Position numbers and translations under genes: made by a program
Source of the DNA: Nigrospora sphaerica
Taxonomy: Eukaryota > Ascomycota > Sordariomycetes > Amphisphaeriales > Apiosporaceae
Direction: 5' to 3'
Assembly: GCA_018287875.1 (NCBI GenBank)
Contig: JAGVVL010000017.1
Location: forward strand, 2,108,001 to 2,172,000
Length of the DNA: 64,000 bases
Shown here: positions 47,194 to 59,255 of the stretch, one piece after another
How the letters are laid out: every line of letters starts with the position of its first letter
How positions within the stretch are numbered: the stretch's first letter is position 1
The notes under the pieces: generated by a model
The model's input: the letters and a program-made list of their open reading frames with translations, nothing else
Databases searched by the model: none
What the model was told of the DNA's origin: nothing

Positions 47194-50100
47194 GCGCGAC
47201 GGGTGTCAGTCACCCCGTAGCCTGGGGTAGTTTACGGGGAGCGCAGGACGCCGCGACAGACCTCTCCGCGCCGAGTCAGCCGAGGTACTCGCCGAGCTCG
47301 CTTGAATAAGAACGACACGTAGGGGCTCGGTGGCGGGGGTCCTCACGGCGATAGACTACCCCAGGTCGGAGGCTCGCCCCCTCGTCCGAGACGCTGGATG
47401 GACGTCCCAGTCTATCCGTCTCCGAGGGGCCGGCAGCTGCACAAGGCACGAGTGAATGCCAAGGGACGGATGGTTGGTCTGTCCTTGATCTCGGACCAAG
47501 TCCCGGGGCGAGTAAAAGTGATGGTCAGAATCCAGTGCCAACAGAAGACGAATGCAACCCCAGAACGGTCCTCATGTGACCCGATAACTGTGAAGCTAAC
47601 ACAACGGAAAGGTTTTCCTTTCTGGTGCTTTTCTGCTTGCCTGCTTGAGGTGAAGCCAGACAGGGAAGGGTTACCTTTCGAGGTCGAGCCAGGGTAGCGG
47701 ACGCCAAGCAACATGCAAGGCGCTCTTGTCCATCCTGCGTGTCTCACCTCTATTCCACAGGGAGACTCAGGTGCCAGGTTGCAGGAGGATCCGGGCGCCC
47801 GAGGGGGTCACCACGGGGTCAGCTGGCGGGAGAGAGGATGCATGACAGGGGGAGAGGCACCGGAGTCCGTCCACGGAGCTTTCACAGCGGCACCCACCCC
47901 GGGAAGACGACGGCGTCGCACACACACAAGCATCGCTGTCACTCCCGCAGGCCTAGGTTCGGTCGCGAGCCACATGACCAGGCGGGGCGCCCACGCCGGA
48001 AGCGAGCCGAAAAGCGAAAGTTGCGTCGGTACGGGGGCCCGTCGTCGCCGAGACGCCCGGGATACCCGAAACGGCATTCCTGGGGGAGTGGGGGGAGGGA
48101 GTAGACCATGCGCCAGGCTCGTCCATACGCCACTCGCGAGACGCACCGTGGCGAATCTTCCCTTCCGCCCTGGGGCGGGCAGACTAATGCGCATGCTGGG
48201 TGGTCATCAGCCAGCTAGTCCTCCGCCGCCGCCTCCCCGGGTCTTCTCTGTCCATCCGTTGACGGCAACCGGGACTTTGGGGGCGGCTCCGGAGCCCACG
48301 CCTACCCCGTCTTGAAACGGCCTTCCCGGAGTATGGAGGAGAAGAATCTCCCGGTCCGCGTTCACTAGTATTGTACACTATGAGGTCCATGCTGCCCCGG
48401 GGCCGGCTGGCCTCTCGGTACATGGCTTCCGAGGGGCAATGGAGAGACTAATCTCGACCCAGGAGACTGGCGGGCGCGCGACGACGACATGATAGGGCCA
48501 GGGCTGAGCGAGCAGCGCCACCGCGCCGCGGTTGCGTCTTCCTATACCGGATCTGCGGGTGCCACAACGGACCGGGGCGCGGCTGTGGTGTGCTCATGAC
48601 ATGTTCGCCTACTGGAACCCCCTCCCCACCCCCTTTTTTCATGATCTGCATTGCATTGCATTGCATACCTGGCTGCCGGGCCGCCTGCAGCACCAATCGC
48701 CTGGCTCCCCCAATATATCGCAGTCGCTTCCTCCTTCCGTGACCTAGGGGCCGCCCCGGCGGCGTCACGCCTTGTTCTTTCTTCCGTCCGCTCCACCGTT
48801 TTGCCGGCGGCCCCGATATCTGTGGGTAGCAAACCGGGTTCGTGGGGAGCTGACGGGAAAGCATCGAGCCTGCGATAACGGGGGCAGAACCCCAGGTATT
48901 TTGCTGAGCCTCGGCCCCGGCACCTGCTCCGCCGCCCCGAACCGCCAGCCAGCCAGCCCGATGCCAACTCGTACGGAGGCCCGTGTGTTGCTCTCTCCCG
49001 CGCAACGCGTGTGCGTGAGCCTTTGCATTTTGCCGCCCCTCGTGGCAACTGCCAGTTGTCTCGCATCGGGAACCGGGGGCGGGGGGTTTCCGATTACACA
49101 GATCTTTGGAATTGCTTCGTGAATGGCACATGGGCGCTGGGCTGGCCCGTCCAAGCTGGACGCTTGCCCTTCTTCCCCTCTTCCCCTCTTCGCCCTTTCC
49201 TCCAAAGCCAGCCCCGACAAGTCGCGTGCGCGTGTTGGCTCCGGATTCAACCGGCCCATCTACTTGGGTACGAGCGTCGCCACCCCTAACACGCGACTGC
49301 GGTACGACCGACCGACCTCTGCCAAGGACGTTTCCGAAAAAAGGTGCACCAAATGGGTCAAAGGGACCTGGGGGATCTGGCAAAAAGAGCAAGGGCAGTC
49401 AAGGATCTTGTCTCGGACAGTCCATGTGTCTACCCTAGCAAAAGTGACGCCTCACATTCCTGGCCCCCCCCCAAGTTGGTCGCGAGTATCATCAGCCTCT
49501 CTGGTATGCTGGATATGAAGGGGAAAAAAGCTCTAGGGGTGCGAGGCTGTCCCATCCATATTCCTCGGCACGCTGGCAGGCAATGCAGGCAGCAGAATAG
49601 AGAGGGAAAGAAGCACACATGACCGGACGAAGGAGATGGAAGATCTGGTTGGTCGGGGGGGGGGGCAGCTTTGGCCGTCCTGCCTCGTCACCGCTATATT
49701 GTTCGCATGAAGGATGCCGGCTGACGCCACGTGTAACGGAAGGCTTGAGGTTGCCTGGCCCTCATCCCGGTCCTGGTTTTCCCACGCCGACCGAACCGCC
49801 GTTCGGCCTTTTTTTTTCTTTTCTTTAGTCAAGTCACACCACACTACCGCAACCTGCTTGACCCCCTTCGACCACCATCGACACGGGTTACGGCAGGCCC
49901 CTGCGGAAACCACGCACGGGGCTCGCTCGTGCTGCCCAGCGCCGGCCGAGCCGCCGGCGGGGCGGTTCTACGGTGGGCTGGTTGCAAATAGCGCGAGCAT
50001 GAGAACCGGGTGGTGAGTAAATGGATGACCCAAAGGGGAAAAAAAGCAAAGGCACAAGGCTTCAGCTCGTCGCTTGGTAGGTGACAGATCGCCGTTCCAT

Positions 50101-51644
50101 TCTTTTCCGTCGCTTGTCCACACACAATGCCTTTCTTTTGATGCTCCCATCCCGAGCCAAAACCTCCCAAAGTCATCAAGGAAATAGCCAGCGCAAGCAA
50201 AAGGTGAGACCCAACGCTCCGGTACCGGCGCCGCGACGCGTCCATTCCCTGTCCCCATGTTCCCACCCCCGCCAACCCCCATATGTGATGGCCCGTCACA
50301 ATGTGCGCTGTTTCGTGTTCCCTCCCGGGGGCGTAGTTAAGTGCCGCACGCGTTGCACGCAAGGAGGAAGAGATGCGAGAAATGACGAAGAGCAGATGGG
50401 GGGTCCTTCCCCCCTTGCTGGGAATTTGCCGCGGCAAGGAGCCGGTGAGAGGTCGGGGGAAAAAAAAAGTTTGCTGTGGCATGTTGCATGCCTGGCTCCT
50501 TGTTGTTCATTTCAACCTAACCACTGCCGCGGGATGCCGGAAAGGCGACGAGCGTAAGGCGGATGAGGATCCAGGCGGGGAGAAGATGAGCGACGAAATG
50601 ATGCAAACCAGCCAACCCCAACAAGCATGCGGCCGGGCCTGGGCCTTCGCCCATCTCCGCAGGCGGTCTGTCCTTGTTCATCCCCGGGGGTGTCTTCCGG
50701 GAAACCTTCTTCGGAAAGCCAAGTCTTCGCCCGCTGGACCACCCCTACGCTGTTTCGGGGGCAAATTGTGTAGCAATCCGGCTCGTCCGAGCGAGCGAAC
50801 GAGACAGAGACGCGCGCGTGCACTCTTTCCCCACGCAAGCTGCGGGCTGAACCCCCTCGCACGCCGGGTGTAGCCCTCGGCGAACCCCCCCCCCCCGTCG
50901 AATGGAGAAGTATCCAACACCCCTGGGGCCCTATCTGCTCACGTCCCCACCCACCGTGGGATGTCTGTGGGTTCGCGGCCGGGGTAGCAGATAGGCGAGG
51001 AATGATGAGAAATCCCCTTTGGGGTGGACCGGAGCACCGGCTGGAAAAGAAAGATAATAATAATAATAAGACCAAACACAGGAAACCAGCCGGAGCGAGC
51101 GATTCGATGACGAAGGGAACAAAAAGGAACAGCGGAAAGAGACCGGGGGGTGTTCCCCCCAAACCATGAACCCTCCCTGATGCATCTGGGTGCGTGCGCG
51201 TGTTGCGTGAGAAACAGGGAAAAGCAGCGCTGTCTCTCCCTCGTTGCGCTTGCCTGCTCCACCAACCGTTCCCGTCGTCCATGATCGACAAACCCGAAGA
51301 CATGCGAGAAAGAATGCTGTTGCGCCGAGGTCCCTGTGCTGTCGATTTGTGCTCCGTCCGCCCCCTCCAGGAACTTTTGGCCTGATTCGTGGTTTTGTGT
51401 GTGCGTTTGTGTGTTGTGTGTGGTGATGTGTGTGTGTGTGTGTGTGTGTGTGTGCCGTGAGGCGATGTCTCCTGTGTCCGAACTCCGCGGTGTCGTGCAA
51501 GCCGTATTACTAAGGAATGAAGCGTGAGGAAGAAACGAAAAGAAACAGGCGAGATATAAATGAGACAAAAAAGACGAGAGTCGCGCCGCCATTGATCGAT
51601 GTGATAAGGCGGCCGTACACCGAAAGCGGCTATTGGCCCTCGGC
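47194..51644. other. 4.5-kb gene desert
   Basis: Two long minus-strand open frames (48448-49392 and 50512-51648) exist but are composition-driven and show no domain. One translates a microsatellite into poly-His/Thr. There is an ATA/ATT-type triplet run (about 51055-51070) and a (TG)14 tract (51427-51454). No gene is supported. Confidence 0.5.
51427..51454. repeat. (TG)14 microsatellite
   Basis: Uninterrupted TG dinucleotides, about 190 bases downstream of the dsRNA-binding-motif gene. One of three long TG/CA tracts within 2.4 kb. Confidence 0.97.
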
Positions 51645-52085
51645 TCACCAGCCTTGGTGCATCTGGAGTTGCTGGGCTAGCCAGTTGAGAGCCAGCTCCG
51701 CGGCGTCCTCCTTTGCGTTGTTGAGATTCTTGCCGTCATACCAGAAGCGTGCCTCGACGCGCCGGTTGCAGATCACCACAATGCTGGACCAGGCCGTCCG
51801 TCCACCTAATTGTCTGTTAGATGGCCCTGGTCAAGGACGGCAAAGGGGAGGAGGCCGTGGGGTTTGGGCACGGCGCCGCCTCAGCGGAACTGACCTCGCC
51901 TGTCTGATACCAGCTCGTATACCGGCGCTGTGTAGTTATACTCGCGGCACACCTCTGAGATCAATGTTAGCTCTGTTCGTTACGCCGCGGTGCTCGCCAT
52001 TGTAGAAGGACTGCATACCATCTAGCCGTTGCTGCCATGGCATGGAGCTGGAAGAGTGGTGGTGCTGTGTTGTAGCCGACGGCAT
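51645..52085 (-). CDS. Small dsRNA-binding-motif (DRBM) protein
   Basis: Exons 52085-52019, 51954-51895 and 51805-51645 (introns of 64 and 89 bases, all phase 1) encode only 95 residues. After a His/Ser-rich start (MPSATTQHHH...) and MPWQQRLD, one double-stranded RNA-binding motif fills the rest: EVCREYNYTAPVYELVSD, then the strand AWSSIVVICNRRVEARFWY and the C-terminal helix NAKEDAAELALNWLAQQL. These correspond to alpha1-beta1, beta2-beta3 and alpha2, with the conserved A-K-x-x-A-A-x-x-A-L pattern present as NAKEDAAELAL. Each exon alone is short, so the gene is easily missed. It would bind structured RNA; partners are unknown. A second in-frame ATG at residue 15 is an alternative start. Isolated between two gene deserts. 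Confidence 0.82.
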
Positions 52086-52846
52086 AATGATGAGAGACTG
52101 AAAGTTTGGGCGTGCGCTTTCAAGAGTTGGTCGACGAGGATAGCAAGTTGGGACCTGGTAACTACTTATAGGACCCGGGATGGTATGGAGAAGTGCAGGG
52201 ACACTTGGACTGGTGGCGACGGTGGACGTCGACAAAGTAAGGAGGGATTTCCAAGACTTTATAGCCCACCAGGCTTGGGGACTCGAACGGAGAGAGGAAG
52301 AGAGCACAGGAGAGGGTGAGAATGAGGACCGAACCAGTGCAGTTTACCGATGGAGGACGGGGGTGGGAGAGGTGGGATGGGATGTGGCAGACGAGCAAAA
52401 GATGGTTCACAATGGTTTGTTTGCACGCTTCGGGGACGGCAATGACGGAGAAGATAATGCCACAAGAGACGGCATGGTGCAGCGGCGGCGTGGGCGGACA
52501 GGTCTATTTCTAATATGCCGAGGGGGTCAATGTAGTTTCTTTTCGGGAGGGAGGGGTACGGACACCCGTTTCCTCGGCCTCAAGAGAGTTTGAAGTTTCT
52601 TTTCTTTTCTTCTTCCCCGAACCAGTTCAGGGGTGGGTGTGGGTGTGGGTGTGTAAGTGCGAAAGGGAGGACACGATGGTGTCACGGCGGAGGGAGTGCA
52701 GGCGAGGCAGTCGGCCAGTCTGTCGGGCGTGGGGTGGGTCAGCGATGAGAGCCCGAGATACAGAAAGAGAGTGTGCATGGGTTACGTGCGTGTGTGCGTC
52801 TGTATTTGGGCCGGTGTGGTGTGTGTGTATGTCTGTGGGTGAGGGT

Positions 52847-52851
<5 letters not shown>

Positions 52852-52884
<33 letters not shown>
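52852..52884. repeat. (TG)16 microsatellite
   Basis: Uninterrupted TG tract following shorter interrupted TG runs from about 52813. Simple sequence in the gene desert. Confidence 0.97.
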
Positions 52885-52888
<4 letters not shown>

Positions 52889-53244
52889 TTGGGAAAGGCA
52901 TAGAGAGAGAGAAGGCCGATGATACAGCGGGAGCACGTCAGGCCGGCCGCCTATAGATTGCAGGCGTATGCGCGTGCGTGGATGGAAGCTATGCGGTCGT
53001 ACATGCCGTACATGCCTGGGATGGCTGTCATCCATCAGATTCGTTAGATATTGGGGAATCCATGGCCCCATGTCCGGACAGGATGGGAAGAGGAAGAGTG
53101 ATACATTCACACTTACTGCCTGCACCCCTGGCGTCAAGGGGTTGTTGTCGATTTGGAACTGGGGTGTTTGTTGGTGGGATGGGATGCCTTACCGGAAAGT
53201 GGGTTTGGTAGGTACAGCGTGTATGCATCACTTCCAATCAAAGG

Positions 53245-53261
53245 AGGTAGGTAGGTAGGTA
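53245..53261. repeat. (GTAG)4 repeat
   Basis: Four copies of a GTAG tetramer, the tandem form of the TAGGTA word scattered through the intergenic DNA of this window. Confidence 0.9.
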
Positions 53262-53744
53262 CGAAGTACATGATAGCCTCTAACCCCCCCCCCAAATTGT
53301 TTGCAGATCCTCCCCAGGCCACATCCCGCCTACTCCACCCGCATCCCTACCAGGTTTCTTCCCAACCTGCACATCCTCCCACGACCGTCCGTCCGTCCGT
53401 TCTTCTTTCCTTCCATAATCGACCCGCCTAGCAATCGCTTCGGTGGGATGTACGGACTCGTAACGAGACGTTAGGACTGTCCCACACGTGCCGCGCAGCC
53501 ACTCGGCTGTTCAAAAGCAACGAGACGAGCGAGGCAGAACGAATTCGGCCGTCTCCTAAAAGCAAACGACGGCTCTGCGGCGCGTACAAGTCGTGGCCAC
53601 GACAGCCTTTAGCATCCGTGTCCTTGCACGCTGCTAACCGTTGTTGCTCAAGCCCGGTCCGGTCCGGGGATTTTTTCTGTCCTTGCTTCTGCCTTTGGTT
53701 CCTGTCGCCCGCTCCGTCTTCCCAAAGGCGCCTGCATCGTAGCA

Positions 53745-53749
<5 letters not shown>

Positions 53750-53780
<31 letters not shown>
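53750..53780. repeat. (CA)15 microsatellite
   Basis: Uninterrupted CA tract, opposite in orientation to the TG tracts at 51427 and 52852. Confidence 0.97.
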
Positions 53781-53782
<2 letters not shown>

Positions 53783-56700
53783 TGAGAGGGCACACTCACT
53801 TGTGCGCGGGCTACACCGAGTGTGTGTCCATGTCGGCAAGTACATTGGGCTCTCGAGTGAGAGGGATTCAACGCCCTCCCATGTATCAGTCTCGACGAGT
53901 ACCTCCTGCTTGCATTGCATGGAGCCGAGAAGTAAGCGATATCAGCCGGTGTTGCTGGCATCTTGGACGCTCTCGCCCGGGGGCTCTGTGACCCAGTCAC
54001 CTGGCCTTTTTTTTAGTCTTCACTGCCATTGGGGCACACCTTGTTTCCCGGTCACGATGCGTTCGCTGCAGCGCAGATCAGACAGGCCCACGACATGGGG
54101 TGGCCAACCACAACCCCAAGGTTGCACGTGGCGTGGCGACCGGAGAGGACTGGGTAGGGCAGCGAGATGCGACTGCAGCCCGGTATCTACAGGGAGGGGT
54201 TGTCTCTCGCTGTCCGGGGCACCGGCGCCGGCCCCAAACAGAGGATATCGCGTGGCTTCCATCTGTACACCTCCTTCTCTTTGCTGCTGTCGGTGCCAAT
54301 GCTGCTACAGACGGCTACTTTTTGTTTTTCGGTCTTCCCACATCGCCTTCCGATGGGTCGCGTGTTTGCAAGAAGCAAACGCGTCCAAAGCAAGGAGCTA
54401 GGATACTATAATGCGATGGCACGTAACCGGCAGCTGAGGAGCCGAGCCCGAGAACCCGTCGTCTTCCCAAACATCCATCCATGCACGCGAGCTCTCGACG
54501 GCCCACCCGCCAGAGCCCATCTGGAAGCTAGTGCCGGGTGCGACGGGGCAGAGCGTATCCGGCCGGGATGTTTGGTCGACGCAGACGAACCTTCGTTTGC
54601 GCAATTCCAACACGGCAACGAGGAAACCGGTATCGTGCAGTTGGCGTGGTTGGGCACAAACCATTGATCCTTTCTCGGCTCCTGCACGGCCTCGCTGCTG
54701 GAACCACGAGGCCCTCTGCTCGCCTGTGGCTGGCGCTGGGCACGTCGCAGTTACATACGCCCTGGGCACTTTCAGCTCGCCTACGCAGCTGGTCGCCCTG
54801 CAGATCCAGGGGTTGACGTTGAGCCCGGCCCAGCGTCTTGTCAGCCCAACGCCACAGGCAGGTCGTCCGGGTTATTCGTCCGCCCGTTGACGTCGAAACT
54901 GCCACACCCCCCTGGTACCTGCTTAGGTGTCGATGGCCGTAACGACGGCCTCGTCTCCAGCCAGCTGTCCGTCCACTCAGCCTGGCTGGGCGCAGACGTC
55001 CCTGCTCTCGCAAGCGTCGGCCTCCGGTTCCGTTCGGGCTTCTGCATGCATGAGGTGGGCCGGTAGAGCAGCCGTCTCGTATCATGTAAGCCCGTGTGGT
55101 TCGTGGTGCCACTGGACACGACGAGCGGCTGTTGATAGCATCAGCCAGCCATGGGTTCCTCAGGCCTCGCCCATCCGACATGGGCCGTGGGGCCGTAGGG
55201 GCAGGGAATCCTTGTCCACCCCGCATGCCGTCTTGAGGGCCCGACTCTGACGTGCCGCATCACATCACACATGCACAACGCCCATAGTCCCGCATCAGCC
55301 CATGAACAGGGACACAGGCAAGGAGAATTTCCCAAGCAGTGACAGCATGCCGTACCGGGCGAGCCTTCAGCCCTGCAGCCATCCTAAAGGCCGCCGCCGA
55401 GTGCACGTACACGACACCATGCTGGACGCTCGAGACTGTTCCGCCCACACACGGGTCTAGAACTCAGCAAGACTCCCGCCTGTTTCCCCTCTCCCCCCGA
55501 TTTGGGGTTATAGTGGCAATAAAGTGTGCGTGGGCCAAGCAACCACTTCACAGTGCCAGTTGGCATCCATATTCGCTTACCCTATCTTGCTCTTACGGAC
55601 CTGCTTATTGGGTCCAACTAAGTGAATAAGACAGATGAGTAGCAAATGCCCACGCGGCCGGGACATGACGGATGCGCTGCAACCAAGAGAGTCCGAGTCT
55701 CGTAGGCTAGAACGGCGACCTCCCCGGCCAATCAGAGAGCCCGGGCCGGCTAGTCACTTACCCGATGCGTCGCCAATCCAGCGGGGTCGAGATGGATCAC
55801 CTATGAAGAGATATGATGAGAACCTACGTCGGGCGCGGGAGACGTAGGTGCTTGGGAGGTGGAATGGTGCCTATACCTCCTACACAGTATCTCCATGTAC
55901 CCAACGCGGTGCCATTGGCCCTTTTGCCCCCTCTTCACCCTTATCGCATGTTGCATGGCAGCAGCTAACGCGGGGTGTCATCAAGAGAGAGTTGTGATTC
56001 GACGTTGCATTTATCAGGTAGAAATCTGGTACCTGTCTGCGATCTTAGGAGACACGGTCATGGCGGGGGCTGGAGGATGCTGTCCTCATCGGGAATATGT
56101 ACCTACATAGTTAGGTAATGCATCTGCTTCCTGCATCTCTCTCCTGTCACGGATGCGCGGAAGGCACCCGACAGGCACAAAGGGTTCGAAAGGGGCCAAG
56201 TTGCTGGCAAAGCCGGCGGGTCATTTCGGTTGGGCACTGATATGCACACATTGTTTTCCAGAGCTGTCATAGCACATAACACAACCGACGGGAGCGAGGC
56301 CGGTGACCTTTTTTCCCTCCCTCCCCCTCCAAGGTCTGAATGACGTCTCACCGGTCCGCCGAGCTGGGGGGAAAAGGCGTCGAACACGACACGACACAAG
56401 ACGACCTCCGAGGGGGGGAGGCTGACGTGTGCAGATAGGGTAGGCCTGGCACACGGTTGGGCAGTTCGCGGCATGTCCTTCATCGGTTGGTTTTTCTTTT
56501 CTATCTTCTTTCTTCTATTCCTTTTTCCCCTCTGCAGAGAGACGTCGCACGGCAGCAAGCGGACAGGGGGAAGAGAAGGGGGGTTGTGGGTTGTGTGAGA
56601 GCCCCCCATCATGCCACTCCTACGAGTCAGCCGGGCTTTTCCCCCGTAGATCGCGATTCATATGGGCCGCGCAAACAGAGGCCGGTTGGCCTTTCCGAAA

Positions 56701-57769
56701 CATACATAAATGCAGCGCACGTGGGCCCGGCGACGGAGGGCACATCTTTCGTCATATTAAGGCCCCCCGTCAGGCGCTCCATTCCGTCCGCTGTTTTCCC
56801 GCCGGACAAGCGAGCCCAAGGGACGACGCGCGACGCCACCGACGGGGCGGCGGCCGGGGTTTGCCGGGCGCACAGCTGCGCCAAAGCGCCGGCTTGGAAT
56901 TCCAACGGAGGTCGCTTGGTTTTGCTTCATACTGCACGTCAAATCCGGGACTGCCTGCACGGGGGTCATGTTCCTAGCCATGACGACAGTGTCTCTGTAC
57001 GGGCATACAATGCGCTCTCCGAGAAATCCACAGCCAGGTGGAATCACGTCCGAATGGGTGGGAAGAGAACTAGCCAGGTAGACGGATGAAATTCCGGGGC
57101 GAGATCTAGATCCGGGGAACTCCACAGCACTTCCTCACTAGCTCGCCCGCCCTGTAGGCTAACACGAACGGGCTCTTTGGAGCCTGTGTACCTACCAAAC
57201 GGTCCCAGGGGCGCCTTTGCCTCCCGTCTCTACTGGCAGTGTCGGAGACGCCTCCATTATCACAAGCGAAAATTTCAAAGGTACAAGGTACATCGTGGCG
57301 TACCCTGCTGACCCCCCGGATGCAAAAGCCACTCGTTTGGGTCACTCGGTCACTCGGTCACTCAACACCAGGCGAGGCGTTGCACACACCACCAAAGAGT
57401 CGTGCGCGTGCGCCCATTGGCGGCCCACCTTGCGACGGATGGTATGGGAGGCGAGTGAGGTGGTGCATGGAGAGAGTGCGGGATGAACCCCAGACCCTCG
57501 GTAAAAGCATCGTTCACTCTGGGCCCAGCGGGTCCTTGGCAGGGACCGCTTGTGGAGTACCTCGGCAACACTGTCAGCGAGCGCCCGGGGCGGGCTCGTG
57601 GACACTCATGAATAGAGAGACAGCGGAGGGAACGGCGACGTCAGTCTCTTCTTTTCTTTCCGTCGCATCGCCAACGTTCATCATCTCCTCCGTCTTTGCC
57701 CTACTGCTCTCCCGACCCCCTCTGTCTCCCCCCGGCATCGAAGTCTTGTTTGGCACCGCCGCTTCCGCC

Positions 57770-57831
57770 GCCGACCGCACGCCTCCCCCCACCCTTCCTC
57801 CCTTCCCCCCCTCGCAACGAACCCGCCCACG
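57770..57831 (+). promoter_or_regulatory. C/T-rich leader before the nitronate monooxygenase gene
   Basis: The 60 bases before the start codon are nearly free of G and consist of CCTCCC, CCTTCC and CCCCCC blocks ending in CCCACGATG. Such pyrimidine tracts mark the transcription start and leader of many fungal housekeeping genes. The role is inferred from position and composition only. Confidence 0.35.
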
Positions 57832-58898
57832 ATGCCTTTCGACACGGAGCTGACGCGCCGGCTGGGGATCGAGATCCCCGTGGTGCAGGGCGGCATGCAG
57901 TGGGTCGGTTACGCGGAGCTGGCGTCGGCCGTGTCCAACGCGGGCGGGCTGGGCCTCATCACGGCGCTGACGCAGCCTACTCCCGAAGACCTGCGCAAGG
58001 AGATTGCGCGGTGCCGCACCATGACCAAGAAGCCCTTCGGTGTCAACATCACGCTGCTGCCGTCGCTCAACCCGCCCGACTACGGCGCCTACGCCCAGGT
58101 CGTCATCGACGAGGGCGTCGGCATCGTCGAGACGGCCGGCAACTCGCCCGGCCCCGTCATCCGCCAGCTCAAGGCCGCCGGCGTCATCATCCTGCACAAG
58201 TGCACCACGATCCGCCACGCCCAGAGCGCCATCAAGCTCGGCGTCGACTTCCTCTCCATCGACGGCTTCGAGTGCGCCGGCCACGTCGGCGAGTCCGACA
58301 TCACCAACTTCATCCTCCTCAGCCGCGCCCGCCAGGCCCTCAAGGTGCCCTTCATCGCCTCGGGCGGCTTCGCCGACGGCCAGGGCCTCGCCGCCGCCCT
58401 CTGCCTCGGCGCCGAGGGCATCAACATGGGCACGCGCTTCATGTGCACCGTCGAGGCCCCCATCCACCGCAACATCAAGGAGGCCATCTGCAAGGCCTCG
58501 GAGCACGACACTGCCCTCGTCATGCGCAAGTGGACCAACACCACCCGCCTCTTCAAGAACAAGGTCACCCACGAGGCCATCAAGGTCGAGGCCCAGAGCG
58601 ACGGCTCCACCTTCGAGCCCATGGCCCCCTTGATGAGCGGCAAGCGCGGCCGCGAGGTCTTTGTCAACGGCGACCCCGACTACGGCGTGAGTTTCGACGC
58701 CCTACCCTCCCTCCCCTCCGCTCTGAAGCGAAAAGAACCCGAGCCCGCTAACCCGATGGACAGGTCTGGACCGCTGGTCAGGTCATCGGCCTGATTCACG
58801 ATATTCCCACCTGCCACGACCTCGTCCACCGTATTGAGAAAGAGGCCGAGGAGACCCTGAAGGCGAAGCTCTCCCTGGCCTCCAAAGCAAAACTGTAA
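57832..58898 (+). CDS. Nitronate monooxygenase (2-nitropropane dioxygenase family)
   Basis: FMN enzyme that oxidises alkyl nitronates such as propionate 3-nitronate to the carbonyl plus nitrite; a detoxification role is typical. Exons 57832-58686 and 58764-58898 (intron of 77 bases, phase 0) give 329 residues, the usual size. A TIM barrel is evident: PVVQGGMQWVG (phosphate/FMN loop), SNAGGLGLI, PFGVNITLLPS, FECAGHVGESD with the presumed active-site His at about residue 150, PFIASGGFADGQG and GAEGINMGTRFM. The second exon adds VWTAGQVIGLIHDIPTC, the conserved C-terminal helix. The coding region is very GC-rich at third positions, more so than its neighbours, which suggests high expression. Start from the family N-terminus and the pyrimidine-rich leader just before it. 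Confidence 0.95.
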
Positions 58899-59168
58899 TC
58901 GACCGGCAATAGTAGCGAGGCCTTGTCCCACCCTCTCCCCATATGCCTACCTGCCTTGTCACTGAGTTGGACATCACGTCGACCTACAGAACAGGTACCT
59001 AGGCGAGCCGGAGGCCTGATTGACCGATCCTTGGTCGTCTTCAGGGACTCCAATTTGCCGGTATACCAGATATGGCGGCGCCTGCAACAGCGTTGCACTG
59101 AAATGGCAGTGCTATCCCTGCGGCGTAGATCCACAGCCAATTAGAATCATAGAGAGAGTTGCGAATCT
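58899..59168. other. Intergenic between the nitronate monooxygenase gene and the 28S fragment
   Basis: 270 bases with a GGTACCTAGG word (about 58993-59002). No exon seen; presumably the monooxygenase 3' region. Confidence 0.5.
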
Positions 59169-59202
59169 TAGCGGGAGTAACTATGACTCTCTTGAGGTAG
59201 CG

Positions 59203-59255
<53 letters not shown>

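Larger units (their letters stand above)
52086..57831. other. 5.7-kb gene desert with microsatellites
   Basis: No gene could be supported on either strand. Contains long TG and CA tracts (52852-52884 and 53750-53780), a (GTAG)4 run (53245-53261), and GTACCT-type words. The last 120 bases before the nitronate monooxygenase are strongly C/T-rich. Open frames found here do not continue across plausible introns and show no domain. Confidence 0.5.

Noticed and set aside
48448..49392. 314-codon open frame on the minus strand
   Set aside because: No domain, composition-driven (Arg/Gly/Pro-rich), and no supporting neighbouring exon; typical of GC-rich non-coding DNA.
50512..51648. 378-codon open frame on the minus strand
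   Set aside because: It translates the (TG)14 microsatellite as a His/Thr run and shows no domain.
57574..58572. 332-codon minus-strand open frame opposite the nitronate monooxygenase
   Set aside because: Antisense of a highly GC3-biased gene; Gly/Ala/Asp/Val-rich with no domain.
59185..59215. R2-type retrotransposon insertion at the canonical 28S site
   Set aside because: The R2 target stretch (GACTCTCTTxAGGTAGC) is uninterrupted in fragment A; the break lies several hundred bases downstream and no reverse-transcriptase frame occurs between the fragments.
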